A DNA stretch of 38,317 bases from an uncultured Eubacteriales bacterium (GTDB lineage Bacteria > Bacillota > Clostridia > Monoglobales > Monoglobaceae). Location of the stretch: assembly GCA_905198865.1 (NCBI GenBank), contig CAJKEB010000015.1, positions 1 through 38,317 on the forward strand, in the 5' to 3' direction. The position numbers and the translations under genes were made by a program. This document shows positions 1-7,896 of the stretch, piece by piece (the stretch's first letter is position 1; the number at the start of each line of letters is the position of its first letter). The notes under the pieces were generated by a model, which saw only the letters and a program-made list of their open reading frames with translations, did not search any database and was not told where the DNA came from.

Positions 1-58
1 ATAATTTAATTATACAATAATTTAACTATATAAAATATATTCTTCGGGGGTTATTTTT

Positions 59-199
59 ATGCGTTACAGTATTTCCGGCACGCCGATGCCGGTTGCGGAG
101 TTTGTTCTTGATAAGGGCGAGAGCCTTTATACTCAGTCAGGAGGCATGAGCTGGATGGCGCCTTCTGTTTCGATGGCGACAAAAAGCCATAATTCTTAA
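59..199 (+). pseudogene. Truncated AIM24 / TIGR00266-like N-terminal fragment
   Basis: A 46-codon frame from ATG 59 to TAA 199 encodes a peptide beginning MRYSISGTPMPVAEFVLDKG and continuing through a SGGMSWMAP-like stretch. This matches, from memory, the N-terminus of the AIM24/TIGR00266 family, where a short beta-rich start with a conserved Gly-Met-Ser-Trp-Met is followed by a Gly-rich segment and about 180 more residues. Here the frame ends right after the N-terminal motif and nothing downstream resumes the family. It therefore looks like a remnant left by deletion or rearrangement, not a full gene. A G-rich stretch (46-50) lies at a usable but weak ribosome-binding distance. It could still be translated as a small peptide, but no function is assigned. 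Confidence 0.6.
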
Positions 200-229
200 T
201 AATACGGCTCTTTAAAATTAAACTCGCCC

Positions 230-258
230 TTGATGAATTTTAAGTCTTGTGTTATACT
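230..258 (+). promoter_or_regulatory. Sigma-A-type promoter of der operon
   Basis: TTGATG at 230-235 and TATACT at 253-258 are separated by 17 bases, close to the vegetative consensus. They lie about 48 bases upstream of the der start, with no other gene between. This is the likely promoter of der-plsY-gpsA. Confidence 0.65.
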
Positions 259-306
259 AAAGATTAGAATGATTAAGGTTAGCCAAAGAGGCGAAGGAGG
301 AAGAAG

Positions 307-1629
307 ATGAAGCCTGTTGTTGCAGTTGTCGGACGCCCGAATGTGGGAAAATCCACGTTTTTTAACAAGGTTGCCGGAAGGCGGATTTCGATTATTGAAG
401 ACACACCGGGTGTGACCCGTGACAGAATATATGTTGATGCCGAGTGGTGCGGACGTGAGTTTACTATGATTGATACCGGAGGTATCGAGCCGAATAACAA
501 CGATGTTATCCTCTCCCAGATGAGGTCGCAGGCAGAGCTTGCGATTGACATGGCTGATGTAATAGTGTTTATGGTCAACGTCAAAGAGGGAATGACCGCG
601 GCGGATAAGGACGTTGCCGGCATGCTGCAGAAGTGCGGAAAGCCGGTCATTCTTGCTGCCAATAAGGTGGACAACCCCGGCGAGCCGCCGCTTGAAATGT
701 ATGAGTTCTATAATCTCGGAATCGGCGACCCGTGGCCTGTTTCGTCAATTCACGGTCTCGGTGTGGGCGACCTTCTCGATGAGATAGTAAAATACTTCCC
801 CGAGGAGATGGAGGCAGAGGACGAATCGGATATTATCCATGTTGCGATTGTCGGCAAGCCTAATGCCGGAAAGTCGTCTCTGGTCAATAAAATCCTCGGC
901 GAGGACAGAGTTATTGTCAGCGATATTGCAGGCACGACAAGAGACGCGATAGATACACTCTATGAGCGTGACGGCAGGAGATACATGCTGATTGACACCG
1001 CCGGAATGCGAAAGCGCGGCAGAATAAACGAGAATGTTGAGCGTTACAGTGTCGCCCGTGCGCTGAACGCGGTTGATAGGGCGGACGTGTGCCTTATTAT
1101 GGTTGACGCGTCTGAGGGAATAACCGAGCAGGACACCAAAATTGCCGGTTACGTCCACGAAGCGGGAAAGGCGAGTATTATCGTGATGAACAAGTGGGAT
1201 CTGGTCGAAAAGGAGACCAATACCATGAAGGATTTCCGAAACAAGGCGAAGGAGTGGTTCAACTTTATGATGTACGCTCCGTCGGCGTTTATTTCGGCAA
1301 AGACCGGACTCAGAATTGACGATTTGTTTGACATGATGGATTCCGCGGTTGAGCAGAACACAAAGCGCATATCGACCGGCGTGCTGAACGATGTGCTGAA
1401 CGAGGCTGTTGCGGCGGTTCAGCCGCCCAGCGACAAGGGCAAAAGACTCAAGATTTACTATACAACTCAGGCGGATATAAAGCCGCCAACATTTGTACTG
1501 TTCGTGAATGATGCAAAGCTGGCGCACTATTCATACGTGAGGTATCTCGAAAATCAGTTCCGTTCAAGGTTCGGCTTTGAGGGAACGCCGATTAAGTTTA
1601 TAATCCGTGAAAAAGGAGCGAAGAAATAA
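307..1629 (+). CDS. der: Ribosome biogenesis GTPase Der (EngA)
   Basis: Essential double-GTPase that acts in maturation of the 50S ribosomal subunit. The 440-residue protein has two complete G domains in tandem. The first has a P-loop GRPNVGKST at 9-17, DTGG at 56-59 and NKVD at 119-122. The second has GKPNAGKSS at 183-191, DTAG at 230-233 and NKWD at 295-298. A KH-like C-terminal domain of about 90 residues follows. Length and order are typical for the family. The start is fixed by a GGAGGAAGAAG ribosome binding site just upstream. It is the first gene of a three-gene operon; its last base is the first base of plsY, so translation is probably coupled. Confidence 0.97.
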   Translation: MKPVVAVVGRPNVGKSTFFNKVAGRRISIIEDTPGVTRDRIYVDAEWCGREFTMIDTGGIEPNNNDVILSQMRSQAELAIDMADVIVFMVNVKEGMTAADKDVAGMLQKCGKPVILAANKVDNPGEPPLEMYEFYNLGIGDPWPVSSIHGLGVGDLLDEIVKYFPEEMEAEDESDIIHVAIVGKPNAGKSSLVNKILGEDRVIVSDIAGTTRDAIDTLYERDGRRYMLIDTAGMRKRGRINENVERYSVARALNAVDRADVCLIMVDASEGITEQDTKIAGYVHEAGKASIIVMNKWDLVEKETNTMKDFRNKAKEWFNFMMYAPSAFISAKTGLRIDDLFDMMDSAVEQNTKRISTGVLNDVLNEAVAAVQPPSDKGKRLKIYYTTQADIKPPTFVLFVNDAKLAHYSYVRYLENQFRSRFGFEGTPIKFIIREKGAKK

Positions 1630-2363
1630 TGCTTAGTGATACTTTTTTTATCCGTGCCTTGATTATGTCTGTTGTGTTCGGCGCAGCGTCGTATCTGATA
1701 GGCTCAGTTAACTTTTCAATACTGCTTTCGAGGGCTATCGGCGGTCAGGACATCAGAAAGAGCGGTTCGGGCAATGCCGGGGCGACAAATATGCTGAGAA
1801 CCTACGGCAAGAAGATGGGCGTTATCACGCTTCTGCTCGATGTGCTTAAGGGCATAGTGTGCGTTCTTGCGGCTGTGCTGTTTGTGAACTATTATCACTC
1901 GGCGGCTGCCGCATCCGTATGGGAAAGCGCCGACCTTGCCATGTACCAAAGCGCACTGTCGCTTGTTTCGATTCCGTATATAGCCGGTGTTTGTGTTATT
2001 CTCGGCCATAACTTTCCGCTGTATTTTGGATTTAAGGGAGGCAAGGGCGTTGCAACAAGCCTTGGCGTGGTGCTTATGCTCGACTGGAAGGCCGGACTTA
2101 TCATAGCCGTGTGCGCAATCGCAGTAATGGCGGTTACGCGCTATGTGTCGCTCGGCTCTATTCTGGGCGGAGCTGCGTACATAATAGCCGAGATAATAAA
2201 AATGTGCGTCACAGGTTCGTTTAATGTGACAGAGCTTGTCTGCGTGATTATTATCGGCGGATTGCTTATCATCAGACATCACGCAAATATCAAACGTCTG
2301 CTCAGCGGTACGGAGAATAAGCTCGGAGCAAAAAAGACAACTGATAATCATACGGAGGAATAA
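1629..2363 (+). CDS. plsY: Glycerol-3-phosphate acyltransferase PlsY
   Basis: Integral membrane enzyme that transfers the acyl group of acyl-phosphate to glycerol-3-phosphate, the first step of bacterial phospholipid synthesis. The 244-residue protein has several hydrophobic segments and the family signatures SGSGNAGATN (45-54), GHNFP (126-130) and FKGGKGVA (135-142), which form the acyl-phosphate and glycerol-phosphate sites. It is somewhat longer than the usual roughly 200 residues because of an insertion around residues 88-112 and a charged C-terminal tail. It shares one base with der (TAATG overlap) and is followed after two bases by gpsA, whose product makes its substrate. The grouping places both lipid steps in one transcript. 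Confidence 0.95.
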   Translation: MLSDTFFIRALIMSVVFGAASYLIGSVNFSILLSRAIGGQDIRKSGSGNAGATNMLRTYGKKMGVITLLLDVLKGIVCVLAAVLFVNYYHSAAAASVWESADLAMYQSALSLVSIPYIAGVCVILGHNFPLYFGFKGGKGVATSLGVVLMLDWKAGLIIAVCAIAVMAVTRYVSLGSILGGAAYIIAEIIKMCVTGSFNVTELVCVIIIGGLLIIRHHANIKRLLSGTENKLGAKKTTDNHTEE

Positions 2364-2365
2364 CT

Positions 2366-3379
2366 ATGTCAAAAATCAGTGTAATAGGCAGCGGCGGCTG
2401 GGGAACAGCCGTTGCGATAATGCTTGCGGATAACGGACACGAGGTTACGCTCTGGTCATACCTCAAAGAGGAGAGCGATAACCTGAAAAAGTATCATGAG
2501 AACAAGCCGTTCCTGCCGGGCGTTAAGCTGCCTGATGGTATTAAGTTCACAAGTGAGCTTGCCGATTGTCTCAGCGGACGTGATATAATCGTGACGGCAA
2601 CGCCGTCGCACGCAATCCGCACAACGGCAAGGAATATGTCGCAGTATATCAGGGACGGCCAGATTATCGTCAACATCTCAAAGGGAATTGAGGAGGGAAC
2701 ATACCTGACCCTGTCAAAAGTCATCAAGCAGGAAATCCCGAACTGCGAAATCGTGGTTATGTCGGGTCCGAGCCATGCGGAGGAGGTGTCAAGAGGGATA
2801 CCGACAACAAATGTCGTTGCAGCAGAGAACGAGGAAACTGCCGTATTGGTGCAGGACATGTTCATGAACCCGAACTTCAGAGTATATACAAACCCGGACA
2901 TTCTGGGTGTGGAGCTTGGCGGCTCGCTTAAAAACGTAATCGCACTCTGCGCCGGTATTATCGACGGCATGAACCTGGGCGATAACACAAAAGCTGCGCT
3001 GATGACAAGAGGTCTTGTCGAGATGTCAAGGCTTGGCGCTGCTATGGGCGCACACGCCGAAACCTTTAACGGTCTTTCAGGAGTCGGTGACTTAATCGTG
3101 ACCTGCACCAGTATGCACTCACGCAACCGCCGCGCCGGAATTCTTATCGGACAGGGCAAGACGGCGGAGGAGGCGCAAAACGAGGTTAAGATGGTCGTTG
3201 AGGGCGTCAGAACCTGCCGCGCCGCAAAGGAGCTGTCGGACAAGGTGGGCGTTGAAATGCCTATCGTGAACGAGGCGTATAAAGTCCTGTTTGAAGGTAT
3301 GCCTGCCAAAGAAGCTGTCGCAAACCTGATGGGCAGAGAAAAGAAGCACGAGAGTGAAAAAGCCTTTTTAGGCGTGTAA
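2366..3379 (+). CDS. gpsA: Glycerol-3-phosphate dehydrogenase [NAD(P)+]
   Basis: Reduces dihydroxyacetone phosphate to sn-glycerol-3-phosphate, the acceptor used by PlsY immediately upstream. The 337-residue cytosolic protein starts with a Rossmann fold (GSGGWGTAV, residues 8-16), carries the conserved MSGPSHAEEV stretch (132-141) and the catalytic lysine in GGSLKN (Lys189), and ends with the helical C-terminal domain (GLSGVGDLIVTC region). Length is normal. The ribosome binding site GGAGGA overlaps the end of plsY. A strong hairpin terminator follows. In many Clostridia and Bacilli spoIVA lies next to gpsA; here it does not, and the operon ends. Confidence 0.97.
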   Translation: MSKISVIGSGGWGTAVAIMLADNGHEVTLWSYLKEESDNLKKYHENKPFLPGVKLPDGIKFTSELADCLSGRDIIVTATPSHAIRTTARNMSQYIRDGQIIVNISKGIEEGTYLTLSKVIKQEIPNCEIVVMSGPSHAEEVSRGIPTTNVVAAENEETAVLVQDMFMNPNFRVYTNPDILGVELGGSLKNVIALCAGIIDGMNLGDNTKAALMTRGLVEMSRLGAAMGAHAETFNGLSGVGDLIVTCTSMHSRNRRAGILIGQGKTAEEAQNEVKMVVEGVRTCRAAKELSDKVGVEMPIVNEAYKVLFEGMPAKEAVANLMGREKKHESEKAFLGV

Positions 3380-3387
3380 ATATGAAA

Positions 3388-3422
3388 ATATCCCGGGATA
3401 TAAGTCCCGGGATTTATTATTG
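3388..3422. terminator. Intrinsic terminator after gpsA, probably bidirectional
   Basis: TCCCGGGA (3391-3398) and TCCCGGGA (3405-3412) pair around a six-base loop, flanked by an A-rich left side and a TTTATTATT right side. It lies between convergent gpsA and the penicillin-binding protein gene, so it can serve both strands. Confidence 0.75.
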
Positions 3423-3436
3423 TATCTGTCTGCTTA

Positions 3437-3466
3437 GGCACCGCCTTTGCAAAAAAAGGTGGGCGA
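3437..3466. repeat. Imperfect inverted repeat in convergent intergenic region
   Basis: CGCCTTT and AAAGG-T-GGGCG face each other around an A-rich centre, giving an imperfect hairpin between the gpsA terminator and the 3' end of the PBP gene. It could be a second terminator for the minus-strand gene or a degraded dispersed repeat. Only one copy is visible in this window. Confidence 0.3.
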
Positions 3467-3491
3467 ACCGTACATAAAAACTATAATTTAA

Positions 3492-5642
3492 TTAATCAGT
3501 AAGTTCATCTTCGTCGTCATTGGTATCATTATTGTTGGTGTTATTTCTGCTGCTGTAGTCCTCATCATCGTCATCGTCGCTATTATTGCTTGAATTGGTT
3601 TGAGCAGAATTTCCTGAGTTTGAGCTTGAATTCGATGAAGCTGAATTTGTGCGCGAACTGCTCGATGTTTTTGAGGCGTTAGAGGATACGCTTACACTGT
3701 AGTCTATATCAATAGATTTGCTTTTTGACTTCATGGTTGAGTGCACCTTATCCATAATAGATTTCCATACCGGAATACACGGATTTGATGATATTTGAAT
3801 GGATTTCGGTGTGTCATAGCCATACCATACCGCGGCTACATAATATGGTGTATATCCGATAAACCAACGGTCAAAATTCTCTGATGTTGTACCGGTCTTT
3901 CCGGCAGTGAAAGTTCCGTCCGACAGCGCGGCTCCGCGTCCGGTACCCGATGTCACAACAGAATTCAGATATCTGTTCATAATTGCCGCTGTTTCAGGCT
4001 TGATAGCTTCCCATGAAGATTCGCTGTCTCTGCCGTAGAGAATTGTTTCGCCGCTTTCATCTTTGATTTCTGTGAAGGTATACGGCTTATTGTATATGCC
4101 TTTATTCGGGAAAATACAATATGCAGCCGTCATTTCAAGGTTGGTTGCTCCGTGTGTAAGACCGCCGAGCGCAAGCTGTGCGTAACCCAAATCAGTGTAT
4201 ATTTCACCGTTGATTTCTTCGGCTTCAACAAGTGTGGTAAAGCCGAGCTTTTGAGTCATAAAGTCGTATGATGTTCTTATCCCCATCTCAGACATAATTT
4301 CTACAGGTATAGTATTCAATGATTGCTGAATAGCATAATCCAAACCGACTTTTGAGTTACTGTATTTGTAGCTGTAGTTTCGCGGCACCCAGCCGTCATA
4401 AGACTTTTTCTGATCCATAACACGAGTGCTTGTGTCTATTGTACCGTTATCAAGAGCGGGTGCATATACCGCAATCGGCTTAATAGTTGAACCGGGCTGC
4501 CTTGGACTTTGAACGGCACGGTTAAGTGAAAAACTTGAGGTTTTTTCTCCAATTCCACCAGCCATTGCCATAACGCGGCCGTCGCTCGGATCCATTATTA
4601 CTATTGAAGACTGCGCTTCAGAATCCGGAAAATTATTTTCATTATAGTAATAATTTTCGACAATCGCCTGAATTTCAGGCTCGTATGCACAATAGATTTT
4701 CAATCCGCCCGAATAAACCATTTTTGTTGCAAGCGTTTCTGAATAGCCCTTCTCCTGAAGCTTTGATATAGCGTCGCGGACAACCTGGTCTACGTAGTAC
4801 GATGTAGTTATTTCTTCTTTCTTGGCGCTTGCGGTTTCCTTGCTGAACTTAATCGGATAGTTCACAGCTTCATCGTATTCTTCCTGAGTTATAAAGCCGA
4901 GTGACAGCATCTTTGCAAGCACAAGCTCCTGACGCTCTTTGTTCTTATCCGGATTTATGAACGGGTCATAAAGTGACGGATTTTGAGTAATGGAAGCAAT
5001 TGATGCACATTCGGCAAGATTAAGCTGGCTTACGTCCTTATCAAAATAGAGGTTTGCGGCTGTCTGAACTCCGTGACAGTTTTCGGCAAGGAATATACAG
5101 TTCATGTAAAGCTCAAGAATCTGATCCTTTGACATCTGTTTCTCAAGGTCAATTGCCTTGGAAATTTCAGAGATCTTACGCGCAATTGTCTGATCGGCGT
5201 CGCCTGTAATGTTTTTGATAAGCTGCTGGGTTATGGTACTTCCGCCGAGTGATGCCTGACCGCCTTTACCGGTCAGCTTATCTATAAAATAAGTAACAGT
5301 AGCTTTTGCGGTTCGCTTAATATCAACTCCCTTGTGAGTCCTGAAACGTTCGTCCTCAATCGCTATAAAAGCGTTTTGAAGGTTTTTGGGCGTTGCGTCA
5401 AGATCAACCCAAATTCTGTTTTCGCCGGAATTAAGTGTGAGCAGAATTTTTTCTTCTCCCGTGTCAGGGTCAAGATAAACGATATCTGAATTTTTATCCA
5501 TTGTCAGAACGCTTATATCAATTCCTTCTGTATTTCCCCACATTCCCATAACTGCGGTAAGTATCACGCCGCCGGCAATCACACCCCCGATTATGAGAGT
5601 TATAACAAAAATCAAAATAAATTTACCTAAAGATTTTCTCAT
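3492..5642 (-). CDS. Class A penicillin-binding protein (glycosyltransferase/transpeptidase)
   Basis: Bifunctional peptidoglycan synthase of the PBP1a type, anchored in the membrane with its catalytic part outside. The 716-residue protein has one N-terminal membrane helix (about 8-33). A GT51 glycosyltransferase domain follows, with EDERF (96-100, catalytic Glu96) and GGSTITQQ (133-140). The transpeptidase domain has STIK (Ser385-Lys388), SLN (441-443) and KTGT (582-585). All catalytic motifs are intact. From about residue 648 to the end it carries a Ser/Asn tail that becomes Asp-rich, low in complexity and probably disordered; such tails are common in clostridial PBPs. The start has an AAGGGG ribosome binding site. 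It is divergent from the BofC-like gene at 5802. Confidence 0.95.
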   Translation of the reverse strand: MRKSLGKFILIFVITLIIGGVIAGGVILTAVMGMWGNTEGIDISVLTMDKNSDIVYLDPDTGEEKILLTLNSGENRIWVDLDATPKNLQNAFIAIEDERFRTHKGVDIKRTAKATVTYFIDKLTGKGGQASLGGSTITQQLIKNITGDADQTIARKISEISKAIDLEKQMSKDQILELYMNCIFLAENCHGVQTAANLYFDKDVSQLNLAECASIASITQNPSLYDPFINPDKNKERQELVLAKMLSLGFITQEEYDEAVNYPIKFSKETASAKKEEITTSYYVDQVVRDAISKLQEKGYSETLATKMVYSGGLKIYCAYEPEIQAIVENYYYNENNFPDSEAQSSIVIMDPSDGRVMAMAGGIGEKTSSFSLNRAVQSPRQPGSTIKPIAVYAPALDNGTIDTSTRVMDQKKSYDGWVPRNYSYKYSNSKVGLDYAIQQSLNTIPVEIMSEMGIRTSYDFMTQKLGFTTLVEAEEINGEIYTDLGYAQLALGGLTHGATNLEMTAAYCIFPNKGIYNKPYTFTEIKDESGETILYGRDSESSWEAIKPETAAIMNRYLNSVVTSGTGRGAALSDGTFTAGKTGTTSENFDRWFIGYTPYYVAAVWYGYDTPKSIQISSNPCIPVWKSIMDKVHSTMKSKSKSIDIDYSVSVSSNASKTSSSSRTNSASSNSSSNSGNSAQTNSSNNSDDDDDEDYSSRNNTNNNDTNDDEDELTD

Positions 5643-5699
5643 TTTCTTTTCCCCTTATTTGTCACTAACTGAAAACATTTCAATAATATATATAACACA

Positions 5700-5708
5700 A
5701 TTATATCA
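5700..5708 (-). promoter_or_regulatory. Extended -10 promoter of the PBP gene
   Basis: On the minus strand TATAAT (5700-5705) is preceded by TGA, forming a TGnTATAAT extended -10 element. No good -35 hexamer is seen at 16-18 bases, as is usual for extended -10 promoters. It lies 58 bases upstream of the PBP start. Confidence 0.5.
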
Positions 5709-5801
5709 CAACAACATGTATATTAAACTATAAAACTGTTAATAATCTATTAAATTAGTGTTACACCAATCTTGTAAATACAATATATAGGGGGCATCAA
5801 T

Positions 5802-6224
5802 ATGTATAAAAAGATAGTTAAAGGTGTATTGGTTTGCGTTTCGGTCGTATTTTTCGCGCTTATTATCGGCTATGTAACTTATTTTACAACTATGAATTAT
5901 ATAAGCCGTTCCATGCTGGACTCAGATGAAAACATAAATACAGCTGAGGCTGTGATTTCTGATGCCGTACCGAACAATGCCGAAGCGTCACCTGCTCCGA
6001 CAGATGCAAGCGGACGATATTATCTCGCTAAACTGAATAACGACAGAATTGAGATTTACAGCTGCGGCGGCAGCATGGAGAGTAACAGCAATGAGCAGTT
6101 TTTGTATTCATTCACGGTTTATGTGCCGGATATTCCTTTTGAGGATGTCGTGAGCTTAAAGCAGGGTATTCGCTTTAATACAAAAGAGGAGCTTGCATCG
6201 TTTGAGGAGGACTTTAACAGCTGA
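5802..6224 (+). CDS. Single-pass membrane protein with BofC C-terminal-like domain
   Basis: A 140-residue protein with a positively charged start, one membrane helix (about 7-29), a linker rich in Ala, Asn, Pro and Ser (about 38-70), and a compact C-terminal domain (about 72-140). That domain follows the pattern of the BofC C-terminal domain: a Tyr-Tyr-Leu-Ala strand, Asp-Arg-Ile-Glu-Ile-Tyr, then Val-Pro-Asp-Ile-Pro, a Leu-Lys-Gln-Gly-Ile turn and a final Glu-Glu-Leu helix. In Bacillus BofC restrains pro-sigma-K processing in the forespore, but many clostridial BofC-like proteins have no known role, so function is only inferred. Start supported by an AGGGGG sequence. It is divergent from the PBP gene and convergent with the kinase. 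Confidence 0.6.
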   Translation: MYKKIVKGVLVCVSVVFFALIIGYVTYFTTMNYISRSMLDSDENINTAEAVISDAVPNNAEASPAPTDASGRYYLAKLNNDRIEIYSCGGSMESNSNEQFLYSFTVYVPDIPFEDVVSLKQGIRFNTKEELASFEEDFNS

Positions 6225-6260
6225 CAGACCTGCGCTTTGTTTATAAATCAGCTGTTTTGT
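6216..6260. terminator. Possible terminator between convergent genes
   Basis: AACAGCTGA (6216-6224) and TCAGCTGTT (6248-6256) form a perfect nine-pair stem around a 23-base loop, followed on the plus strand by TTGTTGTG. It spans the stop codons of both convergent genes. The large loop and short T-tract make it a weak terminator. Confidence 0.4.
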
Positions 6261-7743
6261 TGTGCTTAACAATATATTTGTCTAAGGCATAGTATAACTC
6301 ATCAATATCAATAGGCTTTGATATACAAGACGTAAATACGTTTTTATGCTGTTTTTTGAAATCATAAGCCGAGATTTCCGACGACATGCCGATAATCGGA
6401 ACAGAGGCGTAATTTGCATGCTTACTTTTTCTGATTGTATTTGCAGCTTCATAACCGTTCATGACCGGCATGTCGATATCAAGAAGAATAACGTCAATTT
6501 CGTCACGCTTTGCTTTGTTAAAGGCGTACACAGCCTGACGGCCGTCGCTAACAGAGATTATATCAAAGCCTATTTCCTTGAGCAGTTCGCTTAGGATAGC
6601 AAGGTTTAGTTCGTTGTCCTCGGCAATCAGAGCGGTATATCCTGAATAATCATAGTATTCAACAGGCTTTAGCTCATATGTCTTTTCTGATGTATCGCGA
6701 ACAATTTCAAACGGAATGGTTACGGTTACAGTACAGCCTTCGCCCTCGATACTTTCCGCGTCAACAGTACCGTTCATAAGCTCAGTGTATACACGAACAA
6801 TCGACAGACCTATACCGCTTCCGCTGAACGAATCCGAAAGGTGATTGTTTGAATGGAATATTGAATTGACCTTTTCCTTGCTCATGCCGGTTCCGGTGTC
6901 GATAACTTTGAACTCAATATACACTGTCCCATCGCCATCGTACTTTTGCGTAGTGTGCAAAGAAATTGATCTCCCTTGCGGTGTGAAGTTTATTGAATTA
7001 TTTAATATAGATGTGAGTATCTGCATAAGCTTGTGCGTATCGCCGATTAAGTCATTATATTCAAATTCGTGTTTAAACTCTGAGAATTCAATGCCTTTGA
7101 CTTCACAGATACTCCTGTATGTTCTGTCAATATCACTTATAATATCGCCGAGTTTGAAAGCTCCATGCTTTAATCCCGGCGATTTTTCATCAGCGTAGGA
7201 TATGTCGAGCAAATGACGCAATGATTTAATTAAATCCGAATATTCTGTAATACTAATATTATCATCTTTATTTAATTCAAGTTTATTTTCAAGGCTTGCG
7301 GCAGTTTTTTGTATCACTTGTGCGGCATAGCTTATGTATTCTGATTTTGCCGCTTCAGTTTCCTTGCAGAGCTTTAACGCGGTGCTTAAATCAGCAGAGG
7401 CTTTTTCGAGTCTGCGGGCTTGAACACTTGATTCAAGCCACTTTATTATCAGCTGCAAAAGAACAAGAGTTATAAGCACCGCAATCGAGCAAAGAGAGAG
7501 TGTTTTGCCGTATTTTTCTCTGAATGAAGGTTTATCGTTCGGTGCGGCTGCGGGCTCAGTGTGTATTTGCTGTGAATCAATGAGCTGCTGTGTACTTTGG
7601 CTGCTGCTTGTCTCGGTTATGCCGGATTGACTGTCATAATTTGCAGCATGGCAAAAACAACTGCTGCCAAGCAGCAAAACGGATACCGCAGCGCATAGTA
7701 AAATTTTGTAAAGCCTGATATATCGTAACATGTTATTAAACAT
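6241..7743 (-). CDS. Hybrid sensor kinase with receiver domain, phospho-accepting His missing
   Basis: A 500-residue membrane signalling protein. It begins with a signal-like hydrophobic segment (about 13-33), a Ser/Gln-rich extracellular stretch of only about 45 residues, and a second membrane helix (about 81-100). A cytoplasmic helical dimerisation region follows. The ATPase domain is well kept: N-box around 247-254, DTGTGMS at 282-288 and GSGIGLSIV at 308-316. The C-terminal receiver is also intact, with Glu375-Asp376, phospho-acceptor Asp422, Ser454 and Lys476. In the dimerisation helix, where the family has Ser-His-Glu-Ile-Arg-Thr-Pro, this protein reads A-Q-V-I-Q-K-T (141-147), so the histidine is replaced by Gln142. 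Start supported by AAGGGG. It is divergent from uvrB. Confidence 0.85.
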   Translation of the reverse strand: MFNNMLRYIRLYKILLCAAVSVLLLGSSCFCHAANYDSQSGITETSSSQSTQQLIDSQQIHTEPAAAPNDKPSFREKYGKTLSLCSIAVLITLVLLQLIIKWLESSVQARRLEKASADLSTALKLCKETEAAKSEYISYAAQVIQKTAASLENKLELNKDDNISITEYSDLIKSLRHLLDISYADEKSPGLKHGAFKLGDIISDIDRTYRSICEVKGIEFSEFKHEFEYNDLIGDTHKLMQILTSILNNSINFTPQGRSISLHTTQKYDGDGTVYIEFKVIDTGTGMSKEKVNSIFHSNNHLSDSFSGSGIGLSIVRVYTELMNGTVDAESIEGEGCTVTVTIPFEIVRDTSEKTYELKPVEYYDYSGYTALIAEDNELNLAILSELLKEIGFDIISVSDGRQAVYAFNKAKRDEIDVILLDIDMPVMNGYEAANTIRKSKHANYASVPIIGMSSEISAYDFKKQHKNVFTSCISKPIDIDELYYALDKYIVKHNKTADL

Positions 7744-7782
7744 AAAGTTTAACCCCTTTTTGTATGGCTGTATCTATTTTGA

Positions 7783-7811
7783 ATTTTAACACAAAGTTTG
7801 CAATTTGACAA
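7783..7811 (-). promoter_or_regulatory. Promoter of the hybrid kinase gene
   Basis: On the minus strand TTGTCA (7806-7811) and TAAAAT (7783-7788) are spaced by exactly 17 bases. The -35 region overlaps a forward TTGACA (7805-7810), so it is partly shared with the divergent uvrB promoter region. Confidence 0.6.
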
Positions 7812-7849
7812 GATTTTTGTTGTAATATATATGCGTGTTGTGTTATAAT
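7805..7849 (+). promoter_or_regulatory. Promoter region of uvrBA, two overlapping candidates
   Basis: Two candidates overlap: TTGACA (7805-7810) with TATATG (7828-7833) at 17 bases, and TTGTAA (7820-7825) with a perfect TATAAT (7844-7849) at 18 bases. No Gram-positive LexA box (GAAC-N4-GTTC) was found between the kinase gene and uvrB. Confidence 0.55.
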
Positions 7850-7896
7850 AAAGTTTAGCTTTAGTGTTTTATGTCATAAAAAACGGAGGTGCCAAT

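Noticed and set aside
2494..3441. A 315-codon open frame on the minus strand opposite gpsA
   Set aside because: It is fully antisense to a gene with all expected GpsA motifs, has no ribosome binding site and its translation resembles no protein family. The same holds for the long antisense frames under der, plsY, uvrA, purA and the PTS gene.
7744..7896. LexA/DinR box upstream of uvrB
   Set aside because: No GAAC-N4-GTTC or close variant was found in this stretch.
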